Positions 9,106 through 18,415 of a stretch of 64,000 bases of DNA are shown here, one piece after another. The DNA is taken from positions 66,603-130,602 of the forward strand of contig JAIEMW010000005.1 in assembly GCA_019751815.1 (NCBI GenBank), given 5' to 3'. The DNA comes from Cyanobacteriota bacterium (GTDB lineage Bacteria; Cyanobacteriota; Vampirovibrionia; Vampirovibrionales; Vampirovibrionaceae). The notes below the pieces were generated by a model, which saw only the letters and a list, made by a program, of their open reading frames with translations, ran no database searches and was not told the DNA's origin. The translations under genes and the position numbers were made by a program. Position 1 is the first letter of the stretch, and each line of letters starts with the position of its first letter.

Positions 9106-12100
9106 CTATCTGATAAACCCCAATGCGGTTAATTCCGTCAGAGCTTGCGAGTTGTTGACATTAAATTCAGTCTTTATTGATAAAGATTCCTCTTGAAGCT
9201 GATGAGGGCCGAGACTCACACAAAGCAGATCCTCATCGTTTAGCGTATATTGAGGATATCGAGATCCCAGAGCTAGCTTGTAGAGAGCCAGTTGAACCTG
9301 ATGAAACTTCTTGTCAGTTAGTGGATTCTCTTCTGTGTTTTGGATCTGGAAATCGACCAAACGTAAGCGATGGTGTGCTGGATGAAACAACAACAGATCC
9401 CAACAACCTGAAAAATGAATTTGGTTCGCTTGTCTCGTGTCCAGCTCAACCTCAAAGGAGACTTGCGAGAACCAATGCCAGCCTTCTTTTTCAAGACGGT
9501 TGCGGTGTAAGGGTGATGTTAAAAACGTTGAAAAAATTGCCTGGGACTGTCTGGAATGGAAAACAGGGTGTTCATCTAGTCCCCAGTAATGACGGTAAAT
9601 GGCCTGGTAGACTGCATCATTTTTCATCATTTTTTTGTTGCGACTGTTATCAAACAATTTTATCTCTTTGACTTTTTGGGATGTCTCCACCATCGTTTCT
9701 CTATCTTTTGGGTCAGGAATGACTCGGCTTTTTTGAGGCACATGAGCTTTTGAAGGTGTCCATTCTTTACGTAAGAGCTCTGGCAGATTCCCCACCGTAT
9801 GGGATGAGACGTGAATGGTTTCTTGCTCAATGTGTTGTGAAGCACTGAGCGGATAGTTTGTTAAATCACTCCAATAGGCAGAATCAGAGAATCGATAGAC
9901 GAATAAATGATGACGTGCCCGTGTGATCGCCACATAAAACAGTCGCTGTTCTTCTGCTTGGTTTCGGATTTTTTGCCACACGGTTTTATAAAAATCCTTT
10001 TTTACCGGATTTCCTTTTTTGTAAATAACGCCAAAGCCTTTCTTTCCCCTAAACTGAGGATCGTATATGAGAGGGTTTTTATCTGGTGGTATTCGTTTCG
10101 GAAGATCGAGCACATACACACAGGGAAATTCTAATCCTTTGGCACTATGGACTGTGAGAATTTGGACCCCATGGCGACTCTTTGTCATCATTGTAGCTTC
10201 GGATAAACAGGTATCCAGTGATTTTGTATCATCAAACAGGGCATCCAAAAGCTGAACGAGCTCTACCCAAGAATGGGAATCGTTGCGTTGGAAACTGACC
10301 TGGCTCAGACAATGCCGAAACAGTGAGATATTTTGCCGTGCGTCATCACTGTCATACCGATCAGATAAGCCCAGAGACTCCCAGAGCGCAGTAAACAGCG
10401 TCGTCGGAAATAGCCGTAATAATTGTTTTCTTGCCCGTAAAATCTCCTGAAACCATGGGAACACGACGGCCTCAATCGGGGTTAAAAGATGGTTCGGTTC
10501 AAGCTTCTGGAAGTATTCAAAGAGTGATTGATGGATATTGGGAGTTGAGAGGCTTTGACGAAGTTGACTGAGTAAATAGAGTTCCTTCTGGCTCAGCAGG
10601 CTCTGTAACAACCCGGTCCATGAGAGGTCGTTCTCAGGATAAATTACAGTCTTGATCAGATTCCGGGCACATTTTATTTCCGGCAACTCGCAGAACAGAT
10701 GGGCATTGACACGGTTTACCGGAATATTTTGATGGGTGAGTGCTTGGGTTAATTCACCAACCAGAGCATTATTGGGGACAAGCACGGTAATGTCTTCGGG
10801 AGTGTATAGGCCAGAACGGTAGACTGTTTCAATATCATTGACTACTGCAGAAATCAGCCTGGTTCGAAGTTGATTTTTTGGAATTTTTGTTGATTTGTTT
10901 TTATCAGCGTCTGTCTCTTCAGCAGGGCTGACTGTGATCCACCGAATTGTTGAACGATGTTGAGCTGTTGTGGCCGTCTCTCCCTGCACACTGGTGACGT
11001 GTTGAGCAGTATCAAGGGTAATCAGCTCGGATAAATAATTGCTACAAGCGACGATGGTTGGGTGTGATCGATAATTAATCGGGAGTGCTATTTTCGGAAC
11101 TGACTGCGAGTTGGTCGTTTGATGTTGGTGCGTCTCTGGTTGATCAAAGACCAGCCCCATGTTCTCGGGTTGACTAAAGCGAAAACCGTAGATCGATTGC
11201 TTTAAATCACCGACCACTGTGACGTTATTTTGATCGGGCTTTTTGAGCAGTTGAATTAGTTCTAATTGCGCGCCATTGGAGTCTTGAAACTCATCAATGA
11301 TAATGGTGACAAATTGATTTTGGTACGCCTGGGTCAGATCGGGGTAAGCTTTTAGTAATGTCAAGGTATGTAGAATAATATCATCAAAGTCACAGAGGTT
11401 CTGTTGGCTGAGCTGCCATTGATAGAGAGCGTAAACCGCAGCAATGATCTTGATACAGCTTAACTCTACTGCTGTCTGCTCACGGAGATTGGCTAGGTTC
11501 TCCAGTCGTGCTTCTGGGGGTAAAGGTGAGAGAGGGGGTTCTTTTTTTCTTGAGTTTATATCGAAATAGCATGATACCAGTGAGCTTAAGCACGATTTGC
11601 TACAAAGTCTATCTTTGGTAAATTGTGAAATCAGCGCATCAGAATCGAGATGCTGCTTTTTTTTAGACGCGGCAAAAATGGTATATTCTAGATCACTGCC
11701 CCATAACGTGGTTTTATCATCGATCCAGGGACTAAGCATCGGTTGCCAGAGTCTTGATAGTGTTTCGCAATCAATTGAATCGGTTTCATCCGGTAGTTTT
11801 AACTGGGTAAGGATGTCCGTAAAAGCGGTCGTCTGTGCTGTACTCTGAGTGAAAAAGGTGACTGGATCCACGCCGGTCGATTTGATTTGTTGGATGAGTG
11901 TGGGGAGGCTTTTAAATAGTTCAGACAAGGTATCTGGCCAAAGTGAGCGCAGTTCATGCAAGGACAGAATATTTTCTGGAATATGCTTGAGAAGCCCGTA
12001 TTGGGTTAAGACATCTTTTATTTGCGTATAAACACCCAGGCGAATGTCTTTCAGGAGTGCCTCAAAGAGGATCTCTTTTTGTCCTTCAGAAATAGTGTGA

Positions 12101-12525
12101 AAGTCTGGATTTAAGCCGATGAGAAGACCGTGTGTTTTTAATAAGCGACGGCAGATTTGGTGAAAGTTCCCGATCCAGTGATTGTCAAGGGATACTTCTG
12201 AAGTAACGTCAGACTGAATTAATTTTTTTGTAATTCTTTCTTTCATTTCAGCAGCGGCCTTGACGGTGAACGTGAGTGTGAGAATATTTGCGGCAGGATG
12301 GGTAATGCCAGATGCTAATAATTCTTGATACACCCGGAAATAACGCTCACTGATTACGGTTGTCTTTCCGGTTCCGGCACCTGCCAGAACTTGCACAGGG
12401 GCGTTGGCAGGATACTCAACGATTTTCTTTTGCTCAGAATTTAGCTGTGTCGCATTTAGCGAGTCAGACTCTCGGATAGCAGAAGGCAGGGTTGTTTCTA
12501 TTTCAGTCTGTTTCATTATTCCCAT
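9106..12525 (-). CDS. AddA-like UvrD/Rep superfamily 1 helicase with degenerate nuclease-like C-terminus
   Basis: 1139 residues. Helicase motifs: AGAGTGKTT (Walker A, ~48), IIIDEFQDSNGAQ (Walker B, ~415), VVGDLKQSIYGFR, LPINYRSHP, LTVHSAKGLEFP (~835) and LFYVAITRARHH (~912). A RecB/AddA-type domain follows; where active nucleases have D-x-K, this protein has VDFQIQ near residue 1070, so the nuclease Lys appears lost. With the AddB-like gene 15 bases upstream it should unwind double-strand ends for recombinational repair and DNA degradation. An ATG at 12516 may be the true start. Could also be filed as PcrA-like, but length and partner favour AddA. Confidence 0.85.
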   Translation of the reverse strand: MGIMKQTEIETTLPSAIRESDSLNATQLNSEQKKIVEYPANAPVQVLAGAGTGKTTVISERYFRVYQELLASGITHPAANILTLTFTVKAAAEMKERITKKLIQSDVTSEVSLDNHWIGNFHQICRRLLKTHGLLIGLNPDFHTISEGQKEILFEALLKDIRLGVYTQIKDVLTQYGLLKHIPENILSLHELRSLWPDTLSELFKSLPTLIQQIKSTGVDPVTFFTQSTAQTTAFTDILTQLKLPDETDSIDCETLSRLWQPMLSPWIDDKTTLWGSDLEYTIFAASKKKQHLDSDALISQFTKDRLCSKSCLSSLVSCYFDINSRKKEPPLSPLPPEARLENLANLREQTAVELSCIKIIAAVYALYQWQLSQQNLCDFDDIILHTLTLLKAYPDLTQAYQNQFVTIIIDEFQDSNGAQLELIQLLKKPDQNNVTVVGDLKQSIYGFRFSQPENMGLVFDQPETHQHQTTNSQSVPKIALPINYRSHPTIVACSNYLSELITLDTAQHVTSVQGETATTAQHRSTIRWITVSPAEETDADKNKSTKIPKNQLRTRLISAVVNDIETVYRSGLYTPEDITVLVPNNALVGELTQALTHQNIPVNRVNAHLFCELPEIKCARNLIKTVIYPENDLSWTGLLQSLLSQKELYLLSQLRQSLSTPNIHQSLFEYFQKLEPNHLLTPIEAVVFPWFQEILRARKQLLRLFPTTLFTALWESLGLSDRYDSDDARQNISLFRHCLSQVSFQRNDSHSWVELVQLLDALFDDTKSLDTCLSEATMMTKSRHGVQILTVHSAKGLEFPCVYVLDLPKRIPPDKNPLIYDPQFRGKKGFGVIYKKGNPVKKDFYKTVWQKIRNQAEEQRLFYVAITRARHHLFVYRFSDSAYWSDLTNYPLSASQHIEQETIHVSSHTVGNLPELLRKEWTPSKAHVPQKSRVIPDPKDRETMVETSQKVKEIKLFDNSRNKKMMKNDAVYQAIYRHYWGLDEHPVFHSRQSQAIFSTFLTSPLHRNRLEKEGWHWFSQVSFEVELDTRQANQIHFSGCWDLLLFHPAHHRLRLVDFQIQNTEENPLTDKKFHQVQLALYKLALGSRYPQYTLNDEDLLCVSLGPHQLQEESLSIKTEFNVNNSQALTELTALGFIR

Positions 12526-12540
12526 TTTCTTTCATTAATC

Positions 12541-15500
12541 TCATTCTCCAGTTGTGTTGTCGTCATCAGCATCACTCTGGTTATTGAGGAGGGAGGGACC
12601 TTCGCAGAATACATTGTACTGGCATCGCTTGCATTGATCTTTTGACGGTTTGACGTCAAAATGTTCGCTTTGCCGAATGGGAATGAGTACGGTTTCGTTT
12701 AACGACTCAAGCCATTCTTCAGGACGGAATTCACTTGTATCAAGAGTGACACTGACTGAACCAGAGGCCTTTTCTGCTTTAGGCCGAATAAACTGAAGAC
12801 CAATGCGGGAGAGGGGAATTTGATTTTCTTGACACAGCCAAGTGTATAGCGGTAGTGGGACATAATACTTTCGCTTTGATGCTTGTGGAGACCGATTTGT
12901 CTGCAGAGGGGTAAATGAATGGAGCAGGTGTTTGTCGCGGGTCTCTTTTTGTGTTTGTGTCAGATCCGCAGTGCCTGTTTTAAAATCAAGCAAGACGGTT
13001 TCTATGGCGTCTGGATTATTGGGTATTGAATACTCGAACAGGGCATCAACCCTGCCTGTAAACTCCCAGGGGCCAGAGTCCTTTGTTTGATAGAGATAGC
13101 TTAATTTTTTTTCACTGGTCACGTTTTGAGGGTGTGAAGTGAAAAAACCTTCTTCTTTAAGACTGTCGATACTGAAGTGGAGGTTTCTTTTTAGATCACT
13201 CAGGGCCACTGGATCGAGACTGCGAATTTTGATCAGATCCGATTCTTTAAAATAGTCCGAATCCAAGTCAAAAAGCCGTTGGGTAATAAAACGGAGTGAC
13301 TCATCGCTCCAGGTAATTTTTGAAACGTTTTCCATTTCCCTGTTTGCAAACACGTGATTGAGAAAGACCTCCATGATGCGGTGAACCAAGGTGCCTCTAA
13401 TACTGGCATCAGTCTCTGTTTGGGGAAGTTTTAGGACAGACTGATAATAATAACGCCTCGGGCATTCCAAATAGGTTTGTATATCGCTGGGACTGATAGA
13501 GATAAGCTCTGTGGGGCCAAAGATTGGGTTGGAGGGGGCTTTCTGAATGGAAGCCTTCGTGGTATCAGGGAATAAGTCTAATTGAGACGGGATTGGTTGA
13601 ATGTCTGCCACTTTGTCTGTTTCAAAAAAAGAAAAATGAGGGTGCGGTGTCCATTGAGGTGCTTCTGCCATGATTTCTTCTATTTGAATCGTTTCTCTCA
13701 CAGAAAAAGGATATTGATGTGCTGAAACATGACAGCGAAAATTCTGCGAGATTGTTTTCAGCGGAGCTTCTTTACTCTCACAGAGTGCCGGCAGGAAAAT
13801 CTGAATGGAGGTGTTGTCTTCTTCAGTCCTTCCTTTAGTCCTTGTTCTAGAATCGTTTAAATCGGAATAGTCACAGATAATGACCGAATTATGATGTGAA
13901 GGGGGGGAGTATTGCCAAAAATAGGACCATTGCCAGATGCAGGAGGGAAGCAGATCTTGAAGTGAGAGCGGTGAGTGTTGATTGGCAAAGCAAATCGGGT
14001 ACCATTTTTCCAGAGTGTTTTCCCAGTTTCGGATTCGAGCAACACAATCAGCCGTAGCACGCTGAAAGTGTGATGTGAATTCTGTGAAGTGAGCCGCTTC
14101 AGGATTTTTCTCGTAGCGGCTGAAATGCGCGTCATAATTTTCCAACAGAAATTGAAAATAAGCACTGGGGTGCTCACAAGAGGGAATGTGCTCTCGAAGT
14201 TTTCTCAGAAAGGAATGCAGCTCTTCTGGTAGAGTCTCTTCCAGCAGTGTGATATAACTGCCGGCATTATTGTCGATCATTTGAATATCAAGGGTTGGAT
14301 GCTCAGCTGCTGCTTTTTGAAGCCATTGTCCGAGGGTGAACTGTAAATCGTTTGCAGAGAGATTTTCAGTATTCTGTGATCCGAGACAGGCTAAATAAAG
14401 ACTTTCGAGCCACTGTGAAAGAAGGGTTCTCACTCGCTGGGCATTAAAATTTTCTGGTCTTAATTGGGGGGTGGTGAGTAAGAGATATTCCGTTAAATAC
14501 AAATAACCACTGGTCCATAGATCTTCATTCTTAGTGTCTTCATTCTTGTGTTTATTTCTCAGTGTTTGTTTGAGACGATCACTGAATTGGATAGCCATAC
14601 GGTTCGAAACGAAGGGCTCGATTGTGTTTAAGAGTGTCTGGTGGTAAGTGTTGTCAATATCAAAGGCAATAATTCCTTTCTGATCGGGTTGTGACGATAG
14701 GTGGTTTATGAGATGCTCTATTTCCGTTTCCCAGGTTGAAAATAAAGGGCCTCGGCCCCAGATCTCATCAGTGTTTTCGGTCTGAGCGACGTCTTCTACA
14801 GTCACAGAGACAAGCGGTAAAGAATGAATGCTATCAAGAATAGACGGTGTTTTCTCCGCAGCTCCAGTCGTGTGGTAGATTAGCGGGTACTGTGCGGACA
14901 TTTTTTCCAATAGCGCTTTGTTATTTTTAAGTTCAGCCAGAATCAGATCTGCCGCCATATTGTCTGCCTGTGCGGAGGGAATATAGTCAGATTTTTTGTC
15001 AGCGTGCAAAAATTCAGACTGCAGAAATGAAGCGAGCTGCTCTCGGCTGGCGTCAATACATAATTTAAGGACTCCCCAATGATTCTCTTGCCAACGATTC
15101 TCTTCTAGTGTGATTGCAGAAGAAGGGCGCTGAGAAAAGACGTTTTCCTGTAAAAATGTCCAGCCTGTTTGCGTATAAGGTAAGTCATACCAAGCACCTA
15201 GGGCCCCGGGGGTATGTCTAACACTGTGTTGCCATATGAGGGATTGTAATGTTTGTAGGCAATGCGGCTCCCAATCAGTTCCCGTTTTCTGCTCAGACAA
15301 TGTCCTGTCAGTGTTTGCTAACAGCCCTAAGAGCATTGACCTAAAATCATCAATCGTCTCAATCTGCACCGTTAGGAGTTGTTGTTTGATATCGAGATTG
15401 ACGTCTAACCTGGAGGCCTTTCTGAAAAGGGCGTAAAGCGAGTCTCTTTCACGGTGATCGGTACATAACAGAAGCATCGAAACCGGTTGAAAACGGGTGA

Positions 15501-15666
15501 TGTTTTTTTGAGGAGACTCTCTCCACAAAGCTGTGGCGGCCGTAACATAGTCAAGTAAGTGCATCTCAAACAATATTGAGAGTGTGTCTGAGCGACAGGT
15601 GCGTGCGTCTGCTAAAAGGGCAGTGTTCATCTTGATGATGATGCCACCAAGCCATTGCTTCTTCAA
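12541..15666 (-). CDS. AddB-like PD-(D/E)XK nuclease subunit
   Basis: 1041 residues from TTG 15666; ATG 15630, twelve codons on, is a plausible alternative. The N-terminal ~700 residues resemble the inactivated helicase-like part of AddB/RecC. The C-terminus has a RecB-type nuclease: YLECPRRYYY (~660), GTLVHRIME, GRVDALFE, LLDFKTG (catalytic Asp and Lys, ~860) and CKRCQYNVFC near the end. The four Cys (one before the nuclease core, three after) are the set that binds a 4Fe-4S cluster in AddB and Cas4. This subunit keeps the nuclease residues that the partner helicase seems to lack. Confidence 0.82.
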   Translation of the reverse strand: MKKQWLGGIIIKMNTALLADARTCRSDTLSILFEMHLLDYVTAATALWRESPQKNITRFQPVSMLLLCTDHRERDSLYALFRKASRLDVNLDIKQQLLTVQIETIDDFRSMLLGLLANTDRTLSEQKTGTDWEPHCLQTLQSLIWQHSVRHTPGALGAWYDLPYTQTGWTFLQENVFSQRPSSAITLEENRWQENHWGVLKLCIDASREQLASFLQSEFLHADKKSDYIPSAQADNMAADLILAELKNNKALLEKMSAQYPLIYHTTGAAEKTPSILDSIHSLPLVSVTVEDVAQTENTDEIWGRGPLFSTWETEIEHLINHLSSQPDQKGIIAFDIDNTYHQTLLNTIEPFVSNRMAIQFSDRLKQTLRNKHKNEDTKNEDLWTSGYLYLTEYLLLTTPQLRPENFNAQRVRTLLSQWLESLYLACLGSQNTENLSANDLQFTLGQWLQKAAAEHPTLDIQMIDNNAGSYITLLEETLPEELHSFLRKLREHIPSCEHPSAYFQFLLENYDAHFSRYEKNPEAAHFTEFTSHFQRATADCVARIRNWENTLEKWYPICFANQHSPLSLQDLLPSCIWQWSYFWQYSPPSHHNSVIICDYSDLNDSRTRTKGRTEEDNTSIQIFLPALCESKEAPLKTISQNFRCHVSAHQYPFSVRETIQIEEIMAEAPQWTPHPHFSFFETDKVADIQPIPSQLDLFPDTTKASIQKAPSNPIFGPTELISISPSDIQTYLECPRRYYYQSVLKLPQTETDASIRGTLVHRIMEVFLNHVFANREMENVSKITWSDESLRFITQRLFDLDSDYFKESDLIKIRSLDPVALSDLKRNLHFSIDSLKEEGFFTSHPQNVTSEKKLSYLYQTKDSGPWEFTGRVDALFEYSIPNNPDAIETVLLDFKTGTADLTQTQKETRDKHLLHSFTPLQTNRSPQASKRKYYVPLPLYTWLCQENQIPLSRIGLQFIRPKAEKASGSVSVTLDTSEFRPEEWLESLNETVLIPIRQSEHFDVKPSKDQCKRCQYNVFCEGPSLLNNQSDADDDNTTGE

Positions 15667-15751
15667 GTACTTGTATAGAATGGGAGAGCCATTGCAGGGC
15701 GTTTATCTTTGCTGGATAATGCGTGAGAACGAGTCGATTTGATAATTGGAA

Positions 15752-16882
15752 ATGAATTTACCGATGCAGCCCCCTGCCAGTCTCTTAAATATGGTTAACA
15801 GCCCAGCGAAAGATACCGTTAAAACCTCTATTCAAGCAGTCTACGCGCCTGTGTCTGCCGCCTTGGAACAAGTAAAGCAAAGACTACTTGCTGTTCAGCC
15901 CCCTGAATCTGTGTTGCTCCACGATAGCTTACACCATGCCTTGAGTGGTGAAGGAAAGTTGGTCAGGCCTGTTCTGACGATGCTGATGGGTGGGGCAACT
16001 GCATCCGTCAATAGTGATGAAAACAAAAAAGAATCCGGGATTTCTGACGCGCTGATCGAAACCGCTGTGGTTTCTGAGATGATTCATATTGCCACACTGC
16101 TTCATGACGATGTCCTGGACGATTCAGATCTTCGCCGGGGTCGGCCCACTGTAAAAAAGCTATGGGGAAACACAATTTCTATTCTCAGTGGAGACTATCT
16201 CCTGGCAAAAGCCAGTCTAAAACTTTCTGAAATTGGGATTATACGTTTGGTTGCGATCTACTCACACGTGCTAGCAGACCTTTGCGACGGTGAGGTTGAA
16301 CAAATCCGCGGTAGTTTCGCTCTCGATGATATTATTAGAGACCCTCAAGCGGCCTGGGCGAGTTACTACCGCAAGTCGTTGTGTAAGACTTCTAGTCTCT
16401 TTAGCGCTGGGTGTGAGGCAGCAGGCATCTTAAACGGGTGTGATGAAGCAAAAATACAAACACTACGTGCCTTTGGTGAAAATTACGGCACGGCTTTTCA
16501 GTTGATTGATGATTTGCTGGACTATACCGGTGATGCCCAGACCATGGGAAAGCCTGTCCTGGACGATTTGCGCAACGGACTCTTAAATGCCCCGATTTTG
16601 GGAGCGCTTACCTCCACTTCACTTACGGAAACAGTGAAAGAACAGCTTCAAAATCATATTCGACAAGTGTTTGATAACCGAGAGGGTGATGGAAACAAGC
16701 AAGAAGCATCGATTCTTGCTATTTTAGATCTGCTTAAAGAGCATGGTTGCCTTGACGAGACTGCCCGTCTGGCAGAAGAGAAAATCTCGGCGGCATGCGC
16801 TTCTATAGACTGGCTCCCAGCGAGCGACTATAAACAAGCGCTACTATTACTGGCAAAAAACACCATTTTGCGACGTTCGTAG
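15752..16882 (+). CDS. polyprenyl diphosphate synthase (long-chain trans-isoprenyl type)
   Basis: 376 residues from ATG 15752 (a TTG two codons earlier is possible). It has both aspartate-rich motifs: HDDVLDDSDLRRGRPT near residue 118 and QLIDDLLDYTGD near residue 253, plus the Lys/Arg pyrophosphate-binding residues. The first DDxxD and its neighbourhood match octaprenyl/solanesyl synthases that make the side chain of respiratory quinones from farnesyl- or geranylgeranyl-PP and IPP. Slightly longer than the usual ~325 residues because of an extended N-terminus and a ~20-residue insert rich in Asn/Glu/Lys (~85-100). Divergent from the addAB-like pair. Confidence 0.9.
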   Translation: MNLPMQPPASLLNMVNSPAKDTVKTSIQAVYAPVSAALEQVKQRLLAVQPPESVLLHDSLHHALSGEGKLVRPVLTMLMGGATASVNSDENKKESGISDALIETAVVSEMIHIATLLHDDVLDDSDLRRGRPTVKKLWGNTISILSGDYLLAKASLKLSEIGIIRLVAIYSHVLADLCDGEVEQIRGSFALDDIIRDPQAAWASYYRKSLCKTSSLFSAGCEAAGILNGCDEAKIQTLRAFGENYGTAFQLIDDLLDYTGDAQTMGKPVLDDLRNGLLNAPILGALTSTSLTETVKEQLQNHIRQVFDNREGDGNKQEASILAILDLLKEHGCLDETARLAEEKISAACASIDWLPASDYKQALLLLAKNTILRRS

Positions 16883-16988
16883 CGGTTTGTTGCTTCGTTT
16901 TTACACCTGTTTTTTGTAAAGCTTTCGATGCGCCGGTCGACACTTGGGTAAGATACGCGATTGTGCTGAATCTGAAGGAAGTGACACC

Positions 16989-17417
16989 ATGGCGAAGAAG
17001 TCTATTGGTCCTGAAAAAAATGACCCATATAGCGGCCAAAGCCCTAATGATGCTGAATTGCGCGAGCATGAAATGCCAGATTGGGTTGACCGTGACTCGA
17101 TGATGCCGATTTCGGTCTCCATTTTAACGGCCGATCACGAGATTCATGGCATTATTTTTGTCTCCCGGCAAACCCGAGAAGAGCGCCGGATCAGCGAATT
17201 ACTGAATAACACACAGCGGCGTTTTTTGGCTGTGGTGGATGCAGAGCTGGTGAGCCGTACCAATCCTAGTTCTGTCAGGCATTACGCGTTTATGGAGCTG
17301 CACATTGATAGTATTCGTATGCTGCACCCTTCGGCGCAATCGATGACCAAGCGTGTGAGCTATTCTCAGGAGCAGACAGAGCGTTTTAACACCGTTCGGC
17401 AAAAGCTTCGACGATAA
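16989..17417 (+). CDS. conserved-looking small soluble protein of unknown function
   Basis: 142 residues from ATG 16989, chosen because AAGGAAG sits 7 bases upstream; a longer frame opens at 16944. The first ~45 residues are polar and likely disordered. The rest reads as a small beta-rich domain: ISVSILTADHEIHGIIF, a basic helix REERRISELLN, then RRFLAVVDAEL and a strand FMELHIDSIRML. That order (strand with Gly, 'disLn', 'rFl.vtdaE') is seen in short bacterial domains of unknown function. No catalytic residues are evident. Last chromosomal gene before the tRNA junction. Confidence 0.7.
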   Translation: MAKKSIGPEKNDPYSGQSPNDAELREHEMPDWVDRDSMMPISVSILTADHEIHGIIFVSRQTREERRISELLNNTQRRFLAVVDAELVSRTNPSSVRHYAFMELHIDSIRMLHPSAQSMTKRVSYSQEQTERFNTVRQKLRR

Positions 17418-17483
17418 ACATTCGCCCGTAGCCTTGTTGGGTTCTTTTCGCTAAAATAGCGTTCAAGAGTTTTACGCAGTCCT

Positions 17484-17522
17484 GGGCCTATAGCTCAATG
17501 GTGGAGCAGGGGACTCATAATC
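17484..17522 (+). pseudogene. 5' half of a CAU-anticodon tRNA gene, truncated in the anticodon stem
   Basis: Bases 17484-17522 fold as an acceptor 5' strand (GGGCCTA), D arm (AGCTC...GAGC) and anticodon arm GGGGA-CTCATAA-TC. The CAT anticodon is complete, but the sequence then departs after two bases of the 3' stem strand and no T arm or acceptor 3' strand follows. The CTCATAATC context resembles tRNA-Ile2 (CAU, lysidine-modified). The break suggests insertion or recombination inside the tRNA gene. Confidence 0.75.
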
Positions 17523-17591
17523 ATGCGCCCTACCCGCTCCACGAAAGGCTTTCCAGACGTGGTTTTTCAGGATTTAAACTTCAAAAGGCTG

Positions 17592-17663
17592 TGGGCCCAG
17601 TTGGATTCGAACCAACATCCGAGGCGTTATGAGCGCCCTGCTCCGCCATTGAGCTATAGGCCC
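17592..17663 (-). tRNA. tRNA with CAU anticodon (Met or Ile2)
   Basis: Complete 72-base cloverleaf on the reverse strand: acceptor GGGCCTA pairs with TGGGCCC (one G-T), D arm GCTC...GAGC, anticodon stem GGGCG/CGCCT around loop CTCATAA, T arm TTGGT-TCGAATC-CAAC, discriminator A. CCA is not encoded. CAU can be elongator Met or, with lysidine, Ile2; sequence alone does not settle it. It faces the truncated copy on the other strand and may have been brought in by the integrated element. Confidence 0.9.
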
Positions 17664-17888
17664 ATAGCACTTTGAAAGCACTGACTACTCCTTCCGGTTT
17701 GGAACACCTGTTCCATATTTAGTAACCAATACGCATAGTATTGTATCGCGAACAGGGTATCCTTGAAAATAGAGCAGTCGTGTTTAGCCTAAAAGCTTGG
17801 CTGGTATATTAGATTCGTGGGGTTGTGATACGATCCCAATCAGAATCAGGATGTTTCCTTTTTAGAAATGTTTATGAATTAAATCAAG
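17664..17888. other. intergenic leader between the tRNA and the metal operon
   Basis: No gene is visible. It holds a perfect palindrome GGAACA-CC-TGTTCC at 17701-17714 and a 5-bp hairpin AATAC/GTATT at 17728-17742. It must contain the promoter of the operon that begins at 17889, but no convincing -35/-10 pair could be chosen. Confidence 0.5.
17701..17714. promoter_or_regulatory. palindrome with GAAC-N4-GTTC core (LexA-like?)
   Basis: GGAACACCTGTTCC is a perfect 6+6 palindrome. GAAC-N4-GTTC is the LexA box core in Gram-positive bacteria and cyanobacteria. A single site upstream of a phage-like element could link it to the SOS response, but the match may be chance. Confidence 0.3.
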
Positions 17889-18341
17889 ATGACCACTTGG
17901 ATCAGAAATCGAGTACAACGCATGGTAGGACTGTTTGCCCTGCTGGCATTCCTTCTGATTAACTTTGGCAATGCCCAAGGAATGGTGCTCTGCTTTGAGC
18001 CAGACGGACGGGTAACCCTGGAAGCATCCATTGGGGGTGTCTGTAGCGATTCCTTTCAAGCGGAACAACACTCCTATCAGAAAATAGCATCTAAAAAAAC
18101 GACATTACATGGTCTCAATTGCAAGCACTGTGTGGATATCCCAATTAGTATTGAGACTGGAGAACCCCACGGTTCTGACATCCAGGCTTTTCAAGGACCG
18201 GCCCAGATACCGGTTATTGCCCAGGCCCCACCCGTCATAGTGGGTTATCTAGCAACCGTCACCGAAAACATACTCCCCCATCCACCGCCGGTAAAACCGA
18301 CGATTCACACATTTCTCAGCACCATCGTTTTATTGATTTAA
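17889..18341 (+). CDS. secreted Cys-containing protein leading the czc operon
   Basis: 150 residues. A hydrophobic segment at ~12-30 (VGLFALLAFLLINFGNAQG) looks like a signal peptide. The mature part has LCFEPDGRVTLE, GVC and HCVDIP; the Cys/His positions could bind metal. Proteins of this shape (LCF..DGHV.IE...HC.DIP) often precede CzcC-type genes in metal-efflux operons; this is recognition from context, not a named family. It ends 74 bases before czcC. Likely periplasmic; role unknown, perhaps metal sensing or delivery. Confidence 0.6.
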   Translation: MTTWIRNRVQRMVGLFALLAFLLINFGNAQGMVLCFEPDGRVTLEASIGGVCSDSFQAEQHSYQKIASKKTTLHGLNCKHCVDIPISIETGEPHGSDIQAFQGPAQIPVIAQAPPVIVGYLATVTENILPHPPPVKPTIHTFLSTIVLLI

Positions 18342-18415
18342 ACACCTCCGACCCCTGAATTGAAGGGACAAATTGTCCTTTTGTTCTCACCTGTTCGTCG
18401 TCGGAGGATTTTGTC

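Larger units (their letters stand above)
17484..17663. repeat. 27-bp inverted repeat formed by two opposed tRNA 5' ends; candidate attL region
   Basis: Bases 17484-17510 and the complement of 17637-17663 match at 26 of 27 positions. In addition GTGGAGC at 17501-17507 can pair with GCTCCAC at 17536-17542. The whole lies exactly between chromosomal-type genes and the metal/phage element, so it is the likely left boundary. Confidence 0.55.

Noticed and set aside
17484..17600. Group I intron in a CAU tRNA gene
   Set aside because: The break is at the anticodon stem but no 3' exon follows on the + strand within several hundred bases, and intron core sequences are not apparent.
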